From: Kitasatospora atroaurantiaca
GTDB lineage: Bacteria > Actinomycetota > Actinomycetes > Streptomycetales > Streptomycetaceae
Reading direction: 5' to 3'
Assembly (NCBI RefSeq): GCF_007828955.1
Contig: NZ_VIVR01000001.1
Location: forward strand, 6,448,001-6,512,000
DNA length: 64,000 nt
Shown piece after piece: positions 32,818-40,738 of the stretch. The notes below the pieces were generated by a model that made no database searches, was not told where the DNA came from, and worked only from the letters and a program-made list of their open reading frames with translations. The position numbers and the translations under genes were made by a program. The stretch's first letter is position 1; every line of letters begins with the position of its first letter.

Positions 32818-34424
32818 ACGTGGCCTCCACCGTTCTCGACATCGCGAAACGGCCCCCGAAGCCCGCGGTGCCGCGCCGACCCGGCCGCAGTCCCACGTGG
32901 CTCGGACCGGTCGCCGTGCTGCTGCCCACCCTGGCCGTCCTCGCGGTGCAGGCGGTCAACATCGGCGGCTGGCCCATCGCCAACGACGACGAGGGCACCT
33001 ACCTGTCCCAGGCCTGGGCCGTCCAGCACGGCCACGGTCTCGCGCACTACACCTACTGGTACGACCATCCGCCGCTCGGCTGGCTCCAGATAGCCATGAT
33101 GTCCTGGCTGCCCGGGCTGTTCGCCTCTTCGGCGCATGTCCTCACCGCTTCGCTGCGGGTGGTGATGCTGCCGGTGACGGCGGCGAGCTGCCTGCTGCTC
33201 TACCTCCTGGCCCGGAGGCTCGGCCTGCCCCGGTGGGCCGGCTCGCTCGCGGTGCTGCTGTTCGGGCTCTCGCCGCTCTCGGTGAGCCTGCAGCGCGAGG
33301 TGCTGCTCGACAACTTCGCCGTGCTGTGGATCCTCGCCGCCATGGTGCTGTGTGCCTCACCGCGCCGGGATCTGTGGCAGCACACCGCCGCCGGCGTCGC
33401 CGCAGGAGTGGCCGTGCTCTCCAAGGAGACCATCATCGTCCTGCTCCCCGCCCTGGCTCTGCTGCTGTGGCAGCGCAGCCACCCGAGCACCCGCAAGTTC
33501 TCGCTGGCGGGCGCGGCCAGCGGGTTCACCCTGATCCTCGCCCTCTATCCGCTCTACGCGCTGCTCAAGAACGAGCTGCTGCCGGGCCACGGACACGTCT
33601 CACTGTGGGGCGGACTCAAATTCCAGATGAGCCGCGCAGGCGGCGGCTCACTGCTGTCACCGGGGTCGGCGAACCGTCAGATGCTCGACTCCTGGCTCTA
33701 CTACGACAAGGTGCTCCTGCTCGGCGGGCTGGTGGCGGCGCTGCTGCTGCTCGCCCGGCGTCCGATGAGGCCGATCGCCCTGGCCGTCGCCCTGCTGGCA
33801 CTGACCGCGATCCGTCCCGGGTACCTGCCCTCGATGTTCGTCATCCAGGCGCTGCCCTTCCTCGCGCTCGCGCTGGCCGGCGTGGCCGAGCGTGTGGTGA
33901 CGCTGGTCCAACGGGCGGTGACGCCGGTCGGCAGGGTCATGCCCGCCGCGCGGCAGCCGCTGCGCCTGGCAGCGGTCGCGCTGGTGGGGCTGCTCGCGAC
34001 CGGCCTCGTCGCGCCGCACTGGTACCACGGGGACCGTATCGCCGTCACCGCCCACGCCAACGACGGGTACGACCGGGCCGCGCAGTGGCTGCGGACCCAC
34101 ATCAGCGACCCGGCCCACGCGCAGGTCGCCGTGGACGACGTGCTCTGGATGGACCTGGTGCGCGACGGTCTGCGCCCGGGCATCGGGGCGATCTGGTTCT
34201 ACAAGCTCGACCTCGACCCCGCTGTCGCCGGGCTGCTGCCGCATGGCTGGCAGGACCTCGACTACATCGTCTCCAGCCCCACCGTCCGGCAACCGTCGAA
34301 CACCCGACTCACCACCGTCCAGACCGCACTCGCGCACTCCACCGTCGTCGCCTCGTTCGGCAGCGGCACGGACCTGATAGAGATCCGACAAATCGTCACC
34401 CTGCCTGCCACGGAGGGGCCATGA
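32814..34424 (+). CDS. GT39/PMT-like multi-pass membrane glycosyltransferase
   Basis: A 536-residue protein with about ten membrane helices, for example VAVLLPTLAVLAVQAV, VVMLPVTAASCLLLYLLA, FAVLWILAAMVLC, IIVLLPALALLL and LVAALLLLARR. The first periplasmic loop begins IANDDEGTYLSQAWAVQHG; its Asp-Asp-Glu matches the catalytic acidic site of ArnT/PMT (GT-C) enzymes, which take sugars from polyprenyl phosphate. YWYDHPPLGWLQ is the second conserved loop. A C-terminal external domain follows. It should add a sugar outside the membrane, most likely one supplied on the lipid made by the neighbouring DPM-like enzyme. Starts and stops overlap by ATGA on both sides. Confidence 0.85.
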   Translation: MNVASTVLDIAKRPPKPAVPRRPGRSPTWLGPVAVLLPTLAVLAVQAVNIGGWPIANDDEGTYLSQAWAVQHGHGLAHYTYWYDHPPLGWLQIAMMSWLPGLFASSAHVLTASLRVVMLPVTAASCLLLYLLARRLGLPRWAGSLAVLLFGLSPLSVSLQREVLLDNFAVLWILAAMVLCASPRRDLWQHTAAGVAAGVAVLSKETIIVLLPALALLLWQRSHPSTRKFSLAGAASGFTLILALYPLYALLKNELLPGHGHVSLWGGLKFQMSRAGGGSLLSPGSANRQMLDSWLYYDKVLLLGGLVAALLLLARRPMRPIALAVALLALTAIRPGYLPSMFVIQALPFLALALAGVAERVVTLVQRAVTPVGRVMPAARQPLRLAAVALVGLLATGLVAPHWYHGDRIAVTAHANDGYDRAAQWLRTHISDPAHAQVAVDDVLWMDLVRDGLRPGIGAIWFYKLDLDPAVAGLLPHGWQDLDYIVSSPTVRQPSNTRLTTVQTALAHSTVVASFGSGTDLIEIRQIVTLPATEGP

Positions 34425-35590
34425 CCACGATCAGCCTCCGGCCCGACGGCACGCCTTTCACCGTCGTCATCCCGACCCGCAACGAGTCGGCCACCATCGT
34501 CGAGCTGCTGGCCCGGCTCGCCGAGGCCCTGTCGGTGCGGCCAGGGCGTCCAGGGCCACGCCTGCTCTTCGTCGACGACAGCACCGACCACACTCCAGCC
34601 GTGATCCGCGCGGCCGTACGGGACTACCCGCTGCCGGTCACCCTGCTGCACCGGGACGAACCCGTCGGCGGCGTGGGCGGCGCGGTCACCGAAGGGCTGC
34701 GCGCCGCCGAGGGCGAGTGGGCCGTGGTGATGGACGCCGGTCTCCAGCACCCCCCGCAGCTCGTGCCGGAACTGGTCGCGACCGGCCGGGCCGCCGGGGC
34801 CGACCTGGCGGTGGCCACGCGAACGGGTCCGCGCTCCTCGACGCTGTTCACCAAGCTGCTGTTCGCCCGCGAGCTGCGCCGGATCAGCGACCCGATGAGC
34901 GGCTTCTTCGCGGTCCGCCGCGACGCGGTGGACCTGGCCGGGCTGCGCCCGCTCGGCTGCCGGATCCTGCTGGAGCTGACGGTACGGGGGAGGCTGCGCC
35001 GGGTGGTCGAGGTGCCGTACCGCTTCGCCACCCGCCTCGCCCGGGAGCCCAGGCCAGGTCTGCGCGAAGGGCTGCGATCCCTGGGACACCTGGCCGGACT
35101 GCGGCTGTCCACACCCCTGGGCCGGGCCGCGGCGTTCGCGCTGATCGGACTGAGCGGGATCCTGCCCAACCTGCTGGCACTGGAACTGCTGACGCACCTG
35201 GGCATGCACTACCTGCCCGCCGCGATCCTGGCCAACCAGGCCGGCATCGCCTGGAACCTCGCCTTGCTGGAGTGGACCGTCTACCGCCACCGCAGGCAGC
35301 GCCACTGGGCCGACCGGGTGCTGCGCTTCGTCGGCGTCGCCAACCTGGACCTGCTGCTGCGGATCCCGCTACTGGCGCTGCTGGTCAGCGGGTTGGGCCT
35401 GGGCGCGGCCCCCGCCACGGTACTCAGCCTGGTCGTCTCCTGTGTGCTGCGCTGGCTGGTCGCCGAGCGCGCCATCTACCTGCCGGTCCCGCTGCGCGGC
35501 AGCAGTGCCCGAGCGGCGGCCGAACAGCCGCAGCAGACACCTGAGCCCACCGATTCCACCCAACGCACCCGAAGGGAGTGTCTCCCATGA
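34421..35590 (+). CDS. Polyprenyl-phosphate mannosyltransferase-like GT2 fused to a GtrA membrane domain
   Basis: A 389-residue protein. Residues 1-235 are a dolichyl/polyprenyl-phosphate sugar synthase domain: TVVIPTRNESATI, LLFVDDSTDHTP, GGVGGAVTEGLRAAEGEW and SDPMSGFFAVRRD. The metal motif that is normally DADLQHPP reads DAGLQHPP, so the second Asp is lost. Residues about 245-375 form a four-helix GtrA-like domain (AAFALIGLSGILPNLLALELL ... LRIPLLALLVSGLGLG). Such fusions make a polyprenyl-linked sugar and help flip it for a GT-C enzyme; the gene before it is exactly such an enzyme. Its ATG overlaps the previous stop, and its own stop overlaps the oxidase start. Confidence 0.87.
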   Translation: MTTISLRPDGTPFTVVIPTRNESATIVELLARLAEALSVRPGRPGPRLLFVDDSTDHTPAVIRAAVRDYPLPVTLLHRDEPVGGVGGAVTEGLRAAEGEWAVVMDAGLQHPPQLVPELVATGRAAGADLAVATRTGPRSSTLFTKLLFARELRRISDPMSGFFAVRRDAVDLAGLRPLGCRILLELTVRGRLRRVVEVPYRFATRLAREPRPGLREGLRSLGHLAGLRLSTPLGRAAAFALIGLSGILPNLLALELLTHLGMHYLPAAILANQAGIAWNLALLEWTVYRHRRQRHWADRVLRFVGVANLDLLLRIPLLALLVSGLGLGAAPATVLSLVVSCVLRWLVAERAIYLPVPLRGSSARAAAEQPQQTPEPTDSTQRTRRECLP

Positions 35591-37686
35591 CGAACAAGGC
35601 GTTCCGCCACCGCACCGGGGTGGTCCTGGGCACCATCACCGGAGCCGTCCTTGGCGCATTGGGTCTGTTCACCCCCGTGCTGAGCACCTACTACGCTTCG
35701 GCCGCCACGAACCTGATCACCAACCCGGGATTCGAGAAGCTCGACTCCAAGGGGTGGCCGCAGTGCTGGGAGCAGTCCGGCTGGGGAAACGGCACCGCGT
35801 CCTACCAGGTGGTCAGCGACGCACACAAGGGCTCCAAGGCCGTCAAGCTCTCTGTAGCCGGTGTGACCGTCGGCGACCGCAAGACGATGATGTTCGAGAG
35901 CCCCCCGTGCGCACCGAAAGTGACGGCGGGCCACCAGTACGACCTGAACCTCTGGTACAAGACGACCACGCCGAACACCGTGGTCACCGCCTTCCGGCAC
36001 GACACCACCCAGGGCTGGCAGTACTGGACCGACCTGAAGACCCTCCCGGTCGCCGCCAGTTGGACCCAGACCGGCGTGCGCACCCCGCAGATCCCCCCGA
36101 ACACGGACCAGATCACCTGGGGCGTCGCCGTCTACGGCACCGGCACGCTGATCACGGACGACTACGCCATGCAGGACGCCACCGTCCCCGCCCCGCCCAC
36201 CGGCTGCACCGCGGGCGATGCCTGCACCAAGGGCTCCTGGCTGGTACAGCCGCTGAACAACCCCGTGCGCAGCATGCACGCCGCCGTCCTGCACGACGGC
36301 AAGGTGCTGCTGATAGCCGGCTCCGGCAACGACCCCGACCTGTTCGCGGCCGGCACGTTCACCTCGGCCGTCTACGACCCCGCTACCGGCTCCTTCACCA
36401 CCATTCCGACGCCCAGCGACATGTTCTGCTCCGGGCACGTGATGCTCTCGGACGGCCGCCTGCTGATCATGGGCGGCAACAAGGCGTACCCCGCGGCCGA
36501 CGGCAGCCACGGCTACGAAGGGCTGAAGGACTCCTACATCTTCGACCCGGCCACCCAGAGCTACGCCCGCACCAACGACCTGAACGACGGGCACTGGTAC
36601 CCCTCGTTCACCGAGATGGGAAACGGGGACATCCTCTCCTTCGGCGGCCTGCGCGAGGACTCGAGCGGCAGCGTCACGGCCGAGCTGTTCTCCGACGCCG
36701 TCAAGCAGTGGCAGCCGCTCTGGCAGGTCCACCAGACCTGGTCGTACTTCGGCCTCTACCCGTCGATGATCCTGATGCAGGACGGCAGGCTCTTCTACAG
36801 CGGCAGCCATGTCTTCGGCAACGGCACCCCCGGGACCGGCGCCTCCATCTACGACTACAACGCGAACTCCCTCGCCGACGTCTCAGGCCTGCAGAACAAG
36901 GACCAGCGGGACCAGTCGATGAGCGTGCTGCTGCCCCCGGCGCAACAGCAGCGGGTGCTGACCATCGGTGGCGGCAACGTCGTCACCGACCCGGACGCCA
37001 ACCGGCTCACCGACCTGATCGACCTCAAGGCCCCCAACCCGACGTACACCCCCGGCCCGCTCGTGCCCCAGGGCACCCTGACCGGCGGCGTCCCGGAGAC
37101 CGGCGCCCAGGGCAAGATGTACGTCTCGGCGGTGCTGCTGCCCGACGGCAACGTCTTCGAGACCGGCGGTGCGCTGCACAACCGGGCCGACCCGGTGTAC
37201 GAGGCCTCGATGTTCGACCCGGCCACCAACGCCTTCACGGCGGGCATGGCCACCGACCCGGTGCCGCGCGGCTACCACTCGTCGGCCTTCCTGCTGCCGG
37301 ACGGCCGGGTGATGGCCGTGGGCAACAACCCGGGCGACGGCACCTTCGAGGGGCGCGTCTCCATCTACTCGCCGCCCTACCTGTACCAGGGTGCCCGGCC
37401 GCAGATCACCTCGGTCGACAGCACCCACTGGTCCTACGGCTCCAGTCAGCGCGTCGTCACCGACACCCCGATCGTGAAGGCCGAGCTGATCCGCCCGGAG
37501 GCGGTGACCCACTCCTCCGACCCGAACCAGCGCTTCGTCGACCTGCCGCTCACGGTGAACACCGACGGCAGCACCAACCTGAACCTGACCACCAACCCGA
37601 ACCTCGCGCCCCCCGGCTACTACATGCTCTTCGTCGTCAACGCCAACGGCGTTCCGTCGGTGGCCAGCTGGGTGCACGTGATGTGA
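35587..37686 (+). CDS. Secreted galactose-oxidase/GlxA-like copper radical oxidase with N-terminal carbohydrate-binding-like domain
   Basis: A 699-residue exported enzyme. The N-terminal hydrophobic stretch (GVVLGTITGAVLGALGLF, residues 13-30) is a signal or anchor. Residues about 42-195 resemble a carbohydrate-binding module (NLITNPGFEKLD ... LITDDYAMQD). The Kelch-repeat oxidase domain keeps the copper-radical set: Cys281 in DMFCSGH, Tyr338 in GHWYPSF, Tyr563-His564 in PRGYHSS and His642 in VTHSSDPNQR. The DUF1929 C-terminal beta domain closes it. The family oxidises primary alcohols on sugars to aldehydes with O2, giving H2O2. In Streptomyces GlxA acts with CslA on the hyphal-tip glycan. 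ATG at 35587 (GGGAG 8 nt upstream) is preferred over the GTG at 35578. Confidence 0.92.
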   Translation: MTNKAFRHRTGVVLGTITGAVLGALGLFTPVLSTYYASAATNLITNPGFEKLDSKGWPQCWEQSGWGNGTASYQVVSDAHKGSKAVKLSVAGVTVGDRKTMMFESPPCAPKVTAGHQYDLNLWYKTTTPNTVVTAFRHDTTQGWQYWTDLKTLPVAASWTQTGVRTPQIPPNTDQITWGVAVYGTGTLITDDYAMQDATVPAPPTGCTAGDACTKGSWLVQPLNNPVRSMHAAVLHDGKVLLIAGSGNDPDLFAAGTFTSAVYDPATGSFTTIPTPSDMFCSGHVMLSDGRLLIMGGNKAYPAADGSHGYEGLKDSYIFDPATQSYARTNDLNDGHWYPSFTEMGNGDILSFGGLREDSSGSVTAELFSDAVKQWQPLWQVHQTWSYFGLYPSMILMQDGRLFYSGSHVFGNGTPGTGASIYDYNANSLADVSGLQNKDQRDQSMSVLLPPAQQQRVLTIGGGNVVTDPDANRLTDLIDLKAPNPTYTPGPLVPQGTLTGGVPETGAQGKMYVSAVLLPDGNVFETGGALHNRADPVYEASMFDPATNAFTAGMATDPVPRGYHSSAFLLPDGRVMAVGNNPGDGTFEGRVSIYSPPYLYQGARPQITSVDSTHWSYGSSQRVVTDTPIVKAELIRPEAVTHSSDPNQRFVDLPLTVNTDGSTNLNLTTNPNLAPPGYYMLFVVNANGVPSVASWVHVM

Positions 37687-37709
37687 GCCGGAGCCAACCG
37701 GAGGAAGTC

Positions 37710-38162
37710 ATGCTGAAGTCAATTCCATCCGTGCTGGTCGCGGTGGCGGTCGCGGGCGCGGCCGCCGGGACCACCCTCGGCCTGGCGCAGGCCTCGCCGA
37801 CCGCCGCACCGGCGCCGGCCACGGTGGTCCAGCAGGACTCGGCCCAGGCGACCCCGGCGCCGCACATCCTGGACTTCGCCCACGGCCTGAAGGACTCGCC
37901 CAAGAAGCTGCCCGCCTCGGCCACCGCGGTGCCGCAGCCCGTCGATGTGGACGGCTGCGACCACGACTACGGCGTCATCGGGCAGTGCGTCCCGGTGGCC
38001 TTCCCGCCGGGAGTGGGCACCTCGACGCAGGAGCGCTGTGACTGGCTGAAGGCCCACGGCTTCAAGGAGCTCAAAGTCCACAACCGGGCCAAGGCGGCGG
38101 ACAAGGACAAGCTGAAGCTGGACAAGAACAAGGACGGCGTGGCCTGCGGACGCGGCGACTGA
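37710..38162 (+). CDS. Small secreted Excalibur-type protein
   Basis: A 150-residue exported protein. The signal peptide is MLKSIPSVLVAVAVAGAAAGTTLGLAQA. A Pro/Ala-rich spacer follows, then CDHDYGVIGQCVPVAFPPGVG and a C-terminal LDKNKDGVACGRGD. The D-K-N-K-D-G-V-A-C ending is the Excalibur calcium-binding signature, and four cysteines could form disulfides. GGAGG lies 5 nt before the ATG and the gene starts 23 nt after the oxidase stop, so it is probably the last gene of the glycan operon. Its role is unknown; a small extracellular partner or metal-binding accessory is plausible. Confidence 0.8.
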   Translation: MLKSIPSVLVAVAVAGAAAGTTLGLAQASPTAAPAPATVVQQDSAQATPAPHILDFAHGLKDSPKKLPASATAVPQPVDVDGCDHDYGVIGQCVPVAFPPGVGTSTQERCDWLKAHGFKELKVHNRAKAADKDKLKLDKNKDGVACGRGD

Positions 38163-38183
38163 CCGCAGCCGGATGCGCGGCTG

Positions 38184-38843
38184 TCAGCCGACCAGGCGGG
38201 CGAGCGGGATGGAGTGGCCGGTGTGCTCCACCTTGGCGCGCAGGTAGCGGACGTTGCTCTCGGAGACGTGCACGCCGGTGGGGACGCGGTCGGCGACCTC
38301 GATGCCGAGCGCGGACAGCTGGTCGGCCTTGTCGGGGTTGTTGCTCAGCAGGCCGACGGTGGTGGCGCCGAGGGTGGTCAGCATCTGGGCGGCGGCGGTG
38401 TAGTCGCGCCCGTCCTCCGGCAGGCCGAGGGCGGTGTTCGCCTGGTAGGTGTCGAGCCCGGAGTCCTGCAGGGCGTACGCGTCCAGCTTGTTGTAGAGGC
38501 CGATGCCACGGCCCTCCTGCCGGAGGTACAGCAGGTAGCCGCCGGCCTCGGCGATCCGCTCGACGGCCTCGCGCAGCTGGGGGCCGCAGTCGCAGCGGTC
38601 CGATCCGAAGACGTCACCGGTCAGGCACTCCGAGTGCAGCCGCACCAGCGGGTACTCCGCGGCACCGGGATCGCCGATGGCGAGCGCGATGTGCTCGGCG
38701 CCGTCGGCCAGACCGTGGAAGGTGAAGACCTCGGTCTCGACCCTGAAGCCGTCCGGGAAGCTGAGCGGGATGCGCACGCGCGAGCGTACGGTCGCCGGAC
38801 CCGGCTCGGGGCGGAGCTGCGGGTGGTTCTCGGTGCTCGGCAT
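38184..38843 (-). CDS. ribA: GTP cyclohydrolase II
   Basis: A 219-residue stand-alone enzyme that converts GTP to the first riboflavin precursor. The zinc-binding cysteines lie in HSECLTGDVFGSDRCDCGPQL and the GTP-site motif is RQEGRGIGLYNKLDAYALQD. VGLLSNNPDKADQL and the C-terminal NVRYLRAKVEHTGH are conserved. It is not fused to DHBP synthase, unlike the usual ribBA in rib operons, and no other rib gene is nearby, so it is likely a second copy. The ATG at 38843 has GGAGG 6 nt upstream. No FMN riboswitch is visible upstream. Confidence 0.93.
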   Translation of the reverse strand: MPSTENHPQLRPEPGPATVRSRVRIPLSFPDGFRVETEVFTFHGLADGAEHIALAIGDPGAAEYPLVRLHSECLTGDVFGSDRCDCGPQLREAVERIAEAGGYLLYLRQEGRGIGLYNKLDAYALQDSGLDTYQANTALGLPEDGRDYTAAAQMLTTLGATTVGLLSNNPDKADQLSALGIEVADRVPTGVHVSESNVRYLRAKVEHTGHSIPLARLVG

Positions 38844-38869
38844 GCCCGGCCTCCATGGGTACGTCAGTG

Positions 38870-38925
38870 GTTCACATTCGAACCGGTGAACTCGCTCGAC
38901 CGTACACCGTAGTTCCAATTTGAAC
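38870..38925. promoter_or_regulatory. Two short palindromes between ribA and the divergent oxidoreductase
   Basis: GTTCAC (38870-38875) and GTGAAC (38886-38891) are inverted with a 10-nt spacer. GTTC-CAATTT-GAAC (38912-38925) is a second dyad, AT-rich at its centre. They sit in the 192-nt divergent promoter region and look like operator half-sites. No regulator gene is adjacent, so the binding protein is unknown. Confidence 0.35.
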
Positions 38926-39035
38926 AACATCCTTTCCAGGAGTACCAGCAGCCTCGTTCGGCCCAGCATTCCCGGCCGCATTCCGACGCCCGCCTGCAAG
39001 CTGAGGAGGACTGTGTCGCGGACCGGAGGACCAGC

Positions 39036-39944
39036 ATGTCGAAGGCATTCGGATTCACGGCGTTCGGCGGGCCGGAGACCCAGGAGCTCCTGGACCGTCC
39101 GGTACCGGTACCGGGGCCGGGCGAGCTGCTGATCGCCGTCCGCGCGGCCGGGGTGAACCCGGCGGACTGGAAGATGCGCAGGGGCCTGTTCTCGAGGGAG
39201 CTGCCCCTGCCCGCCGTGCTCGGCTACGAGGTGGCCGGGGTGGTCCAGGAAGCGGGCGACGGGGCCGGGGGCTTCGCGGCCGGGGACGCGGTCTTCGGAA
39301 TTGCGCTGGCCGGTGGCTACGCCGAACACACCCTGCTCGCCGCGGCGAACACCGCCCGCAAGCCCGAGGGCGTCTCGTTCGTCCAGGCGGCGGCCCTGCC
39401 GGTGGCGGGCGCGACCGCGTACGACGGGGTCCAGCAGCTCGGCCTGGAACCCGGCAGGACCCTGCTGATCCTCGGCATCGCGGGGGGTGTCGGCAGTGCC
39501 GCCGCCCAGATCGCCCGGGCGCGCGGGATCACGGTGCTCGGCACGGCGAGCGACCCGAACCGCGCCTACGTCGAGTCGCTCGGCGCCACCCAGGTGCGGT
39601 ACGGGGAGGGCGTGGCCGAGCGGATCAGGGCCGTCGCCCCCGGCGGGGTGGACGGCATCTTCGACCTGGTCGGGGGAGCGGACGCGCGGGCCGCCGCCGA
39701 GACGCTGACCGACCCCTCCAAGCTGGTCTCCACGGCCGACTCCGCCACCGCCGCCGAGCTGGGCGGCTCCTACATCCGGCGCACCGGCAACGGCGCCACG
39801 CTGGCCGCGCTGGCCGAGCTGGTGGCCTCCGGCGACCTTGATCCGAACATCACCGCGACGTACCCGCTGGAGCGTGCCGGCGAGGCTCTGGCCGAGGTCG
39901 AGTCCAGGCACGCGCACGGCAAGTTGGTCATCGAAATCGGCTGA
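39036..39944 (+). CDS. NADP-dependent quinone oxidoreductase (MDR, zeta-crystallin-like)
   Basis: A 302-residue enzyme without structural zinc cysteines. The GroES-like domain has GVNPADWKMRRGLF and AVLGYEVAGVV. The Rossmann domain has ALPVAGATAYDGVQQLGLEPGRTLLILGIAGGVGSAAAQIAR, where the A-x-x-G-V-G loop binds NADPH. The C-terminal ITATYPLERAGEALAEVESRHAHGKLVIEI is standard. It likely reduces quinones or reactive enones. GGAGG lies 6 nt before the ATG. A double-VOC gene follows after 26 nt and may share its transcript. Candidate operators lie upstream. Confidence 0.9.
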   Translation: MSKAFGFTAFGGPETQELLDRPVPVPGPGELLIAVRAAGVNPADWKMRRGLFSRELPLPAVLGYEVAGVVQEAGDGAGGFAAGDAVFGIALAGGYAEHTLLAAANTARKPEGVSFVQAAALPVAGATAYDGVQQLGLEPGRTLLILGIAGGVGSAAAQIARARGITVLGTASDPNRAYVESLGATQVRYGEGVAERIRAVAPGGVDGIFDLVGGADARAAAETLTDPSKLVSTADSATAAELGGSYIRRTGNGATLAALAELVASGDLDPNITATYPLERAGEALAEVESRHAHGKLVIEIG

Positions 39945-39970
39945 CAGTCGGCTGACAGGAAAGCGAGTCC

Positions 39971-40735
39971 ATGAAGATCACCACTCCCACCGTCGGAGCG
40001 CCCTGCTGGGTCGAACTCGGCACCTCCGACCCCGAGGCCGCCAAGGCCTTCTACAGCGAGCTCTTCGGCTGGACCGTCGAGACCGACCCACGGCCGGAGG
40101 CGGGTGGCTACACCGTCCTCTCGCTGAACGGCGCCCCGGCGGCCGCGCTCTCCCCGCTGTACGCACCGGAGCAGCCCACCGCCTGGACGGTCTCCTTCGC
40201 GACCGCCGACGCCGATGCCACCGCCGCCGCCGTCACCGAGGCCGGCGGCCGCGTCGTGATGGAGCCCATGGAGGTCTTCGACCTCGGCCGCTTCGCCGTC
40301 CTCACCGACCCGTCCGGCGCGGCCTTCTCGATCTGGCAGGCCCGCGCCTTCCGGGGCGCCGGTGTGCTGAACGAGCCCGGCGCGCTCGGCTGGGTCGAGC
40401 TCGCCACCCGGGACACGGACCGCGCGAAGGACTTCTACACCCGGGTCTTCGGCTGGAGCGTCAATCCGGGCGAGATGTACACCCAGTGGGGCCTGGGCGG
40501 CGCCGACTTCGGCGGCATGCTCGACATGGCGGAGCAGTTCCCCGCCGACGTGCCGCCGTACTGGATGCCGTACTTCGCCGTCGCGGACGTCGACCTCACC
40601 GCCGAACGGGCGGCGGGTCTGGGCGCCACCGTGATGCTCCCGCCCACCGACGTGCCCGACGGGCCCCGGCTGTCGGTGATCCGCGACAAGCAGGGCGCCG
40701 TCTTCGGCATCCACATCGCGGGCAGCGAGGGCTGA
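39971..40735 (+). CDS. Double-domain VOC (glyoxalase-fold) protein
   Basis: A 254-residue protein of two tandem VOC modules. Module one starts GAPCWVELGTSDPEAAKAFYSELFGWTVE, and module two starts GALGWVELATRDTDRAKDFYTRVFGWSV. Each ends in a conserved strand (FAVLTDPSGAAFSIWQA; LSVIRDKQGAVFGIHIA). Such proteins in Streptomyces are often annotated as hydroxylases or glyoxalase-like, but substrates are mostly unknown. Metal ligands are not fully conserved here. A paralogue of the same two-module design lies at 61717. AGGAAAG precedes the ATG. Co-expression with the quinone reductase suggests removal of reactive carbonyls, which is only an inference. Confidence 0.85.
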   Translation: MKITTPTVGAPCWVELGTSDPEAAKAFYSELFGWTVETDPRPEAGGYTVLSLNGAPAAALSPLYAPEQPTAWTVSFATADADATAAAVTEAGGRVVMEPMEVFDLGRFAVLTDPSGAAFSIWQARAFRGAGVLNEPGALGWVELATRDTDRAKDFYTRVFGWSVNPGEMYTQWGLGGADFGGMLDMAEQFPADVPPYWMPYFAVADVDLTAERAAGLGATVMLPPTDVPDGPRLSVIRDKQGAVFGIHIAGSEG

Positions 40736-40738
40736 GGG

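Noticed and set aside
38844..39035. FMN riboswitch before ribA
   Set aside because: None of the conserved FMN aptamer segments is present.
38864..39058. A Cys/Ser-rich 64-codon minus-strand frame between ribA and the oxidoreductase
   Set aside because: Overlaps the divergent promoter region and the start of the oxidoreductase and lacks a ribosome binding site.
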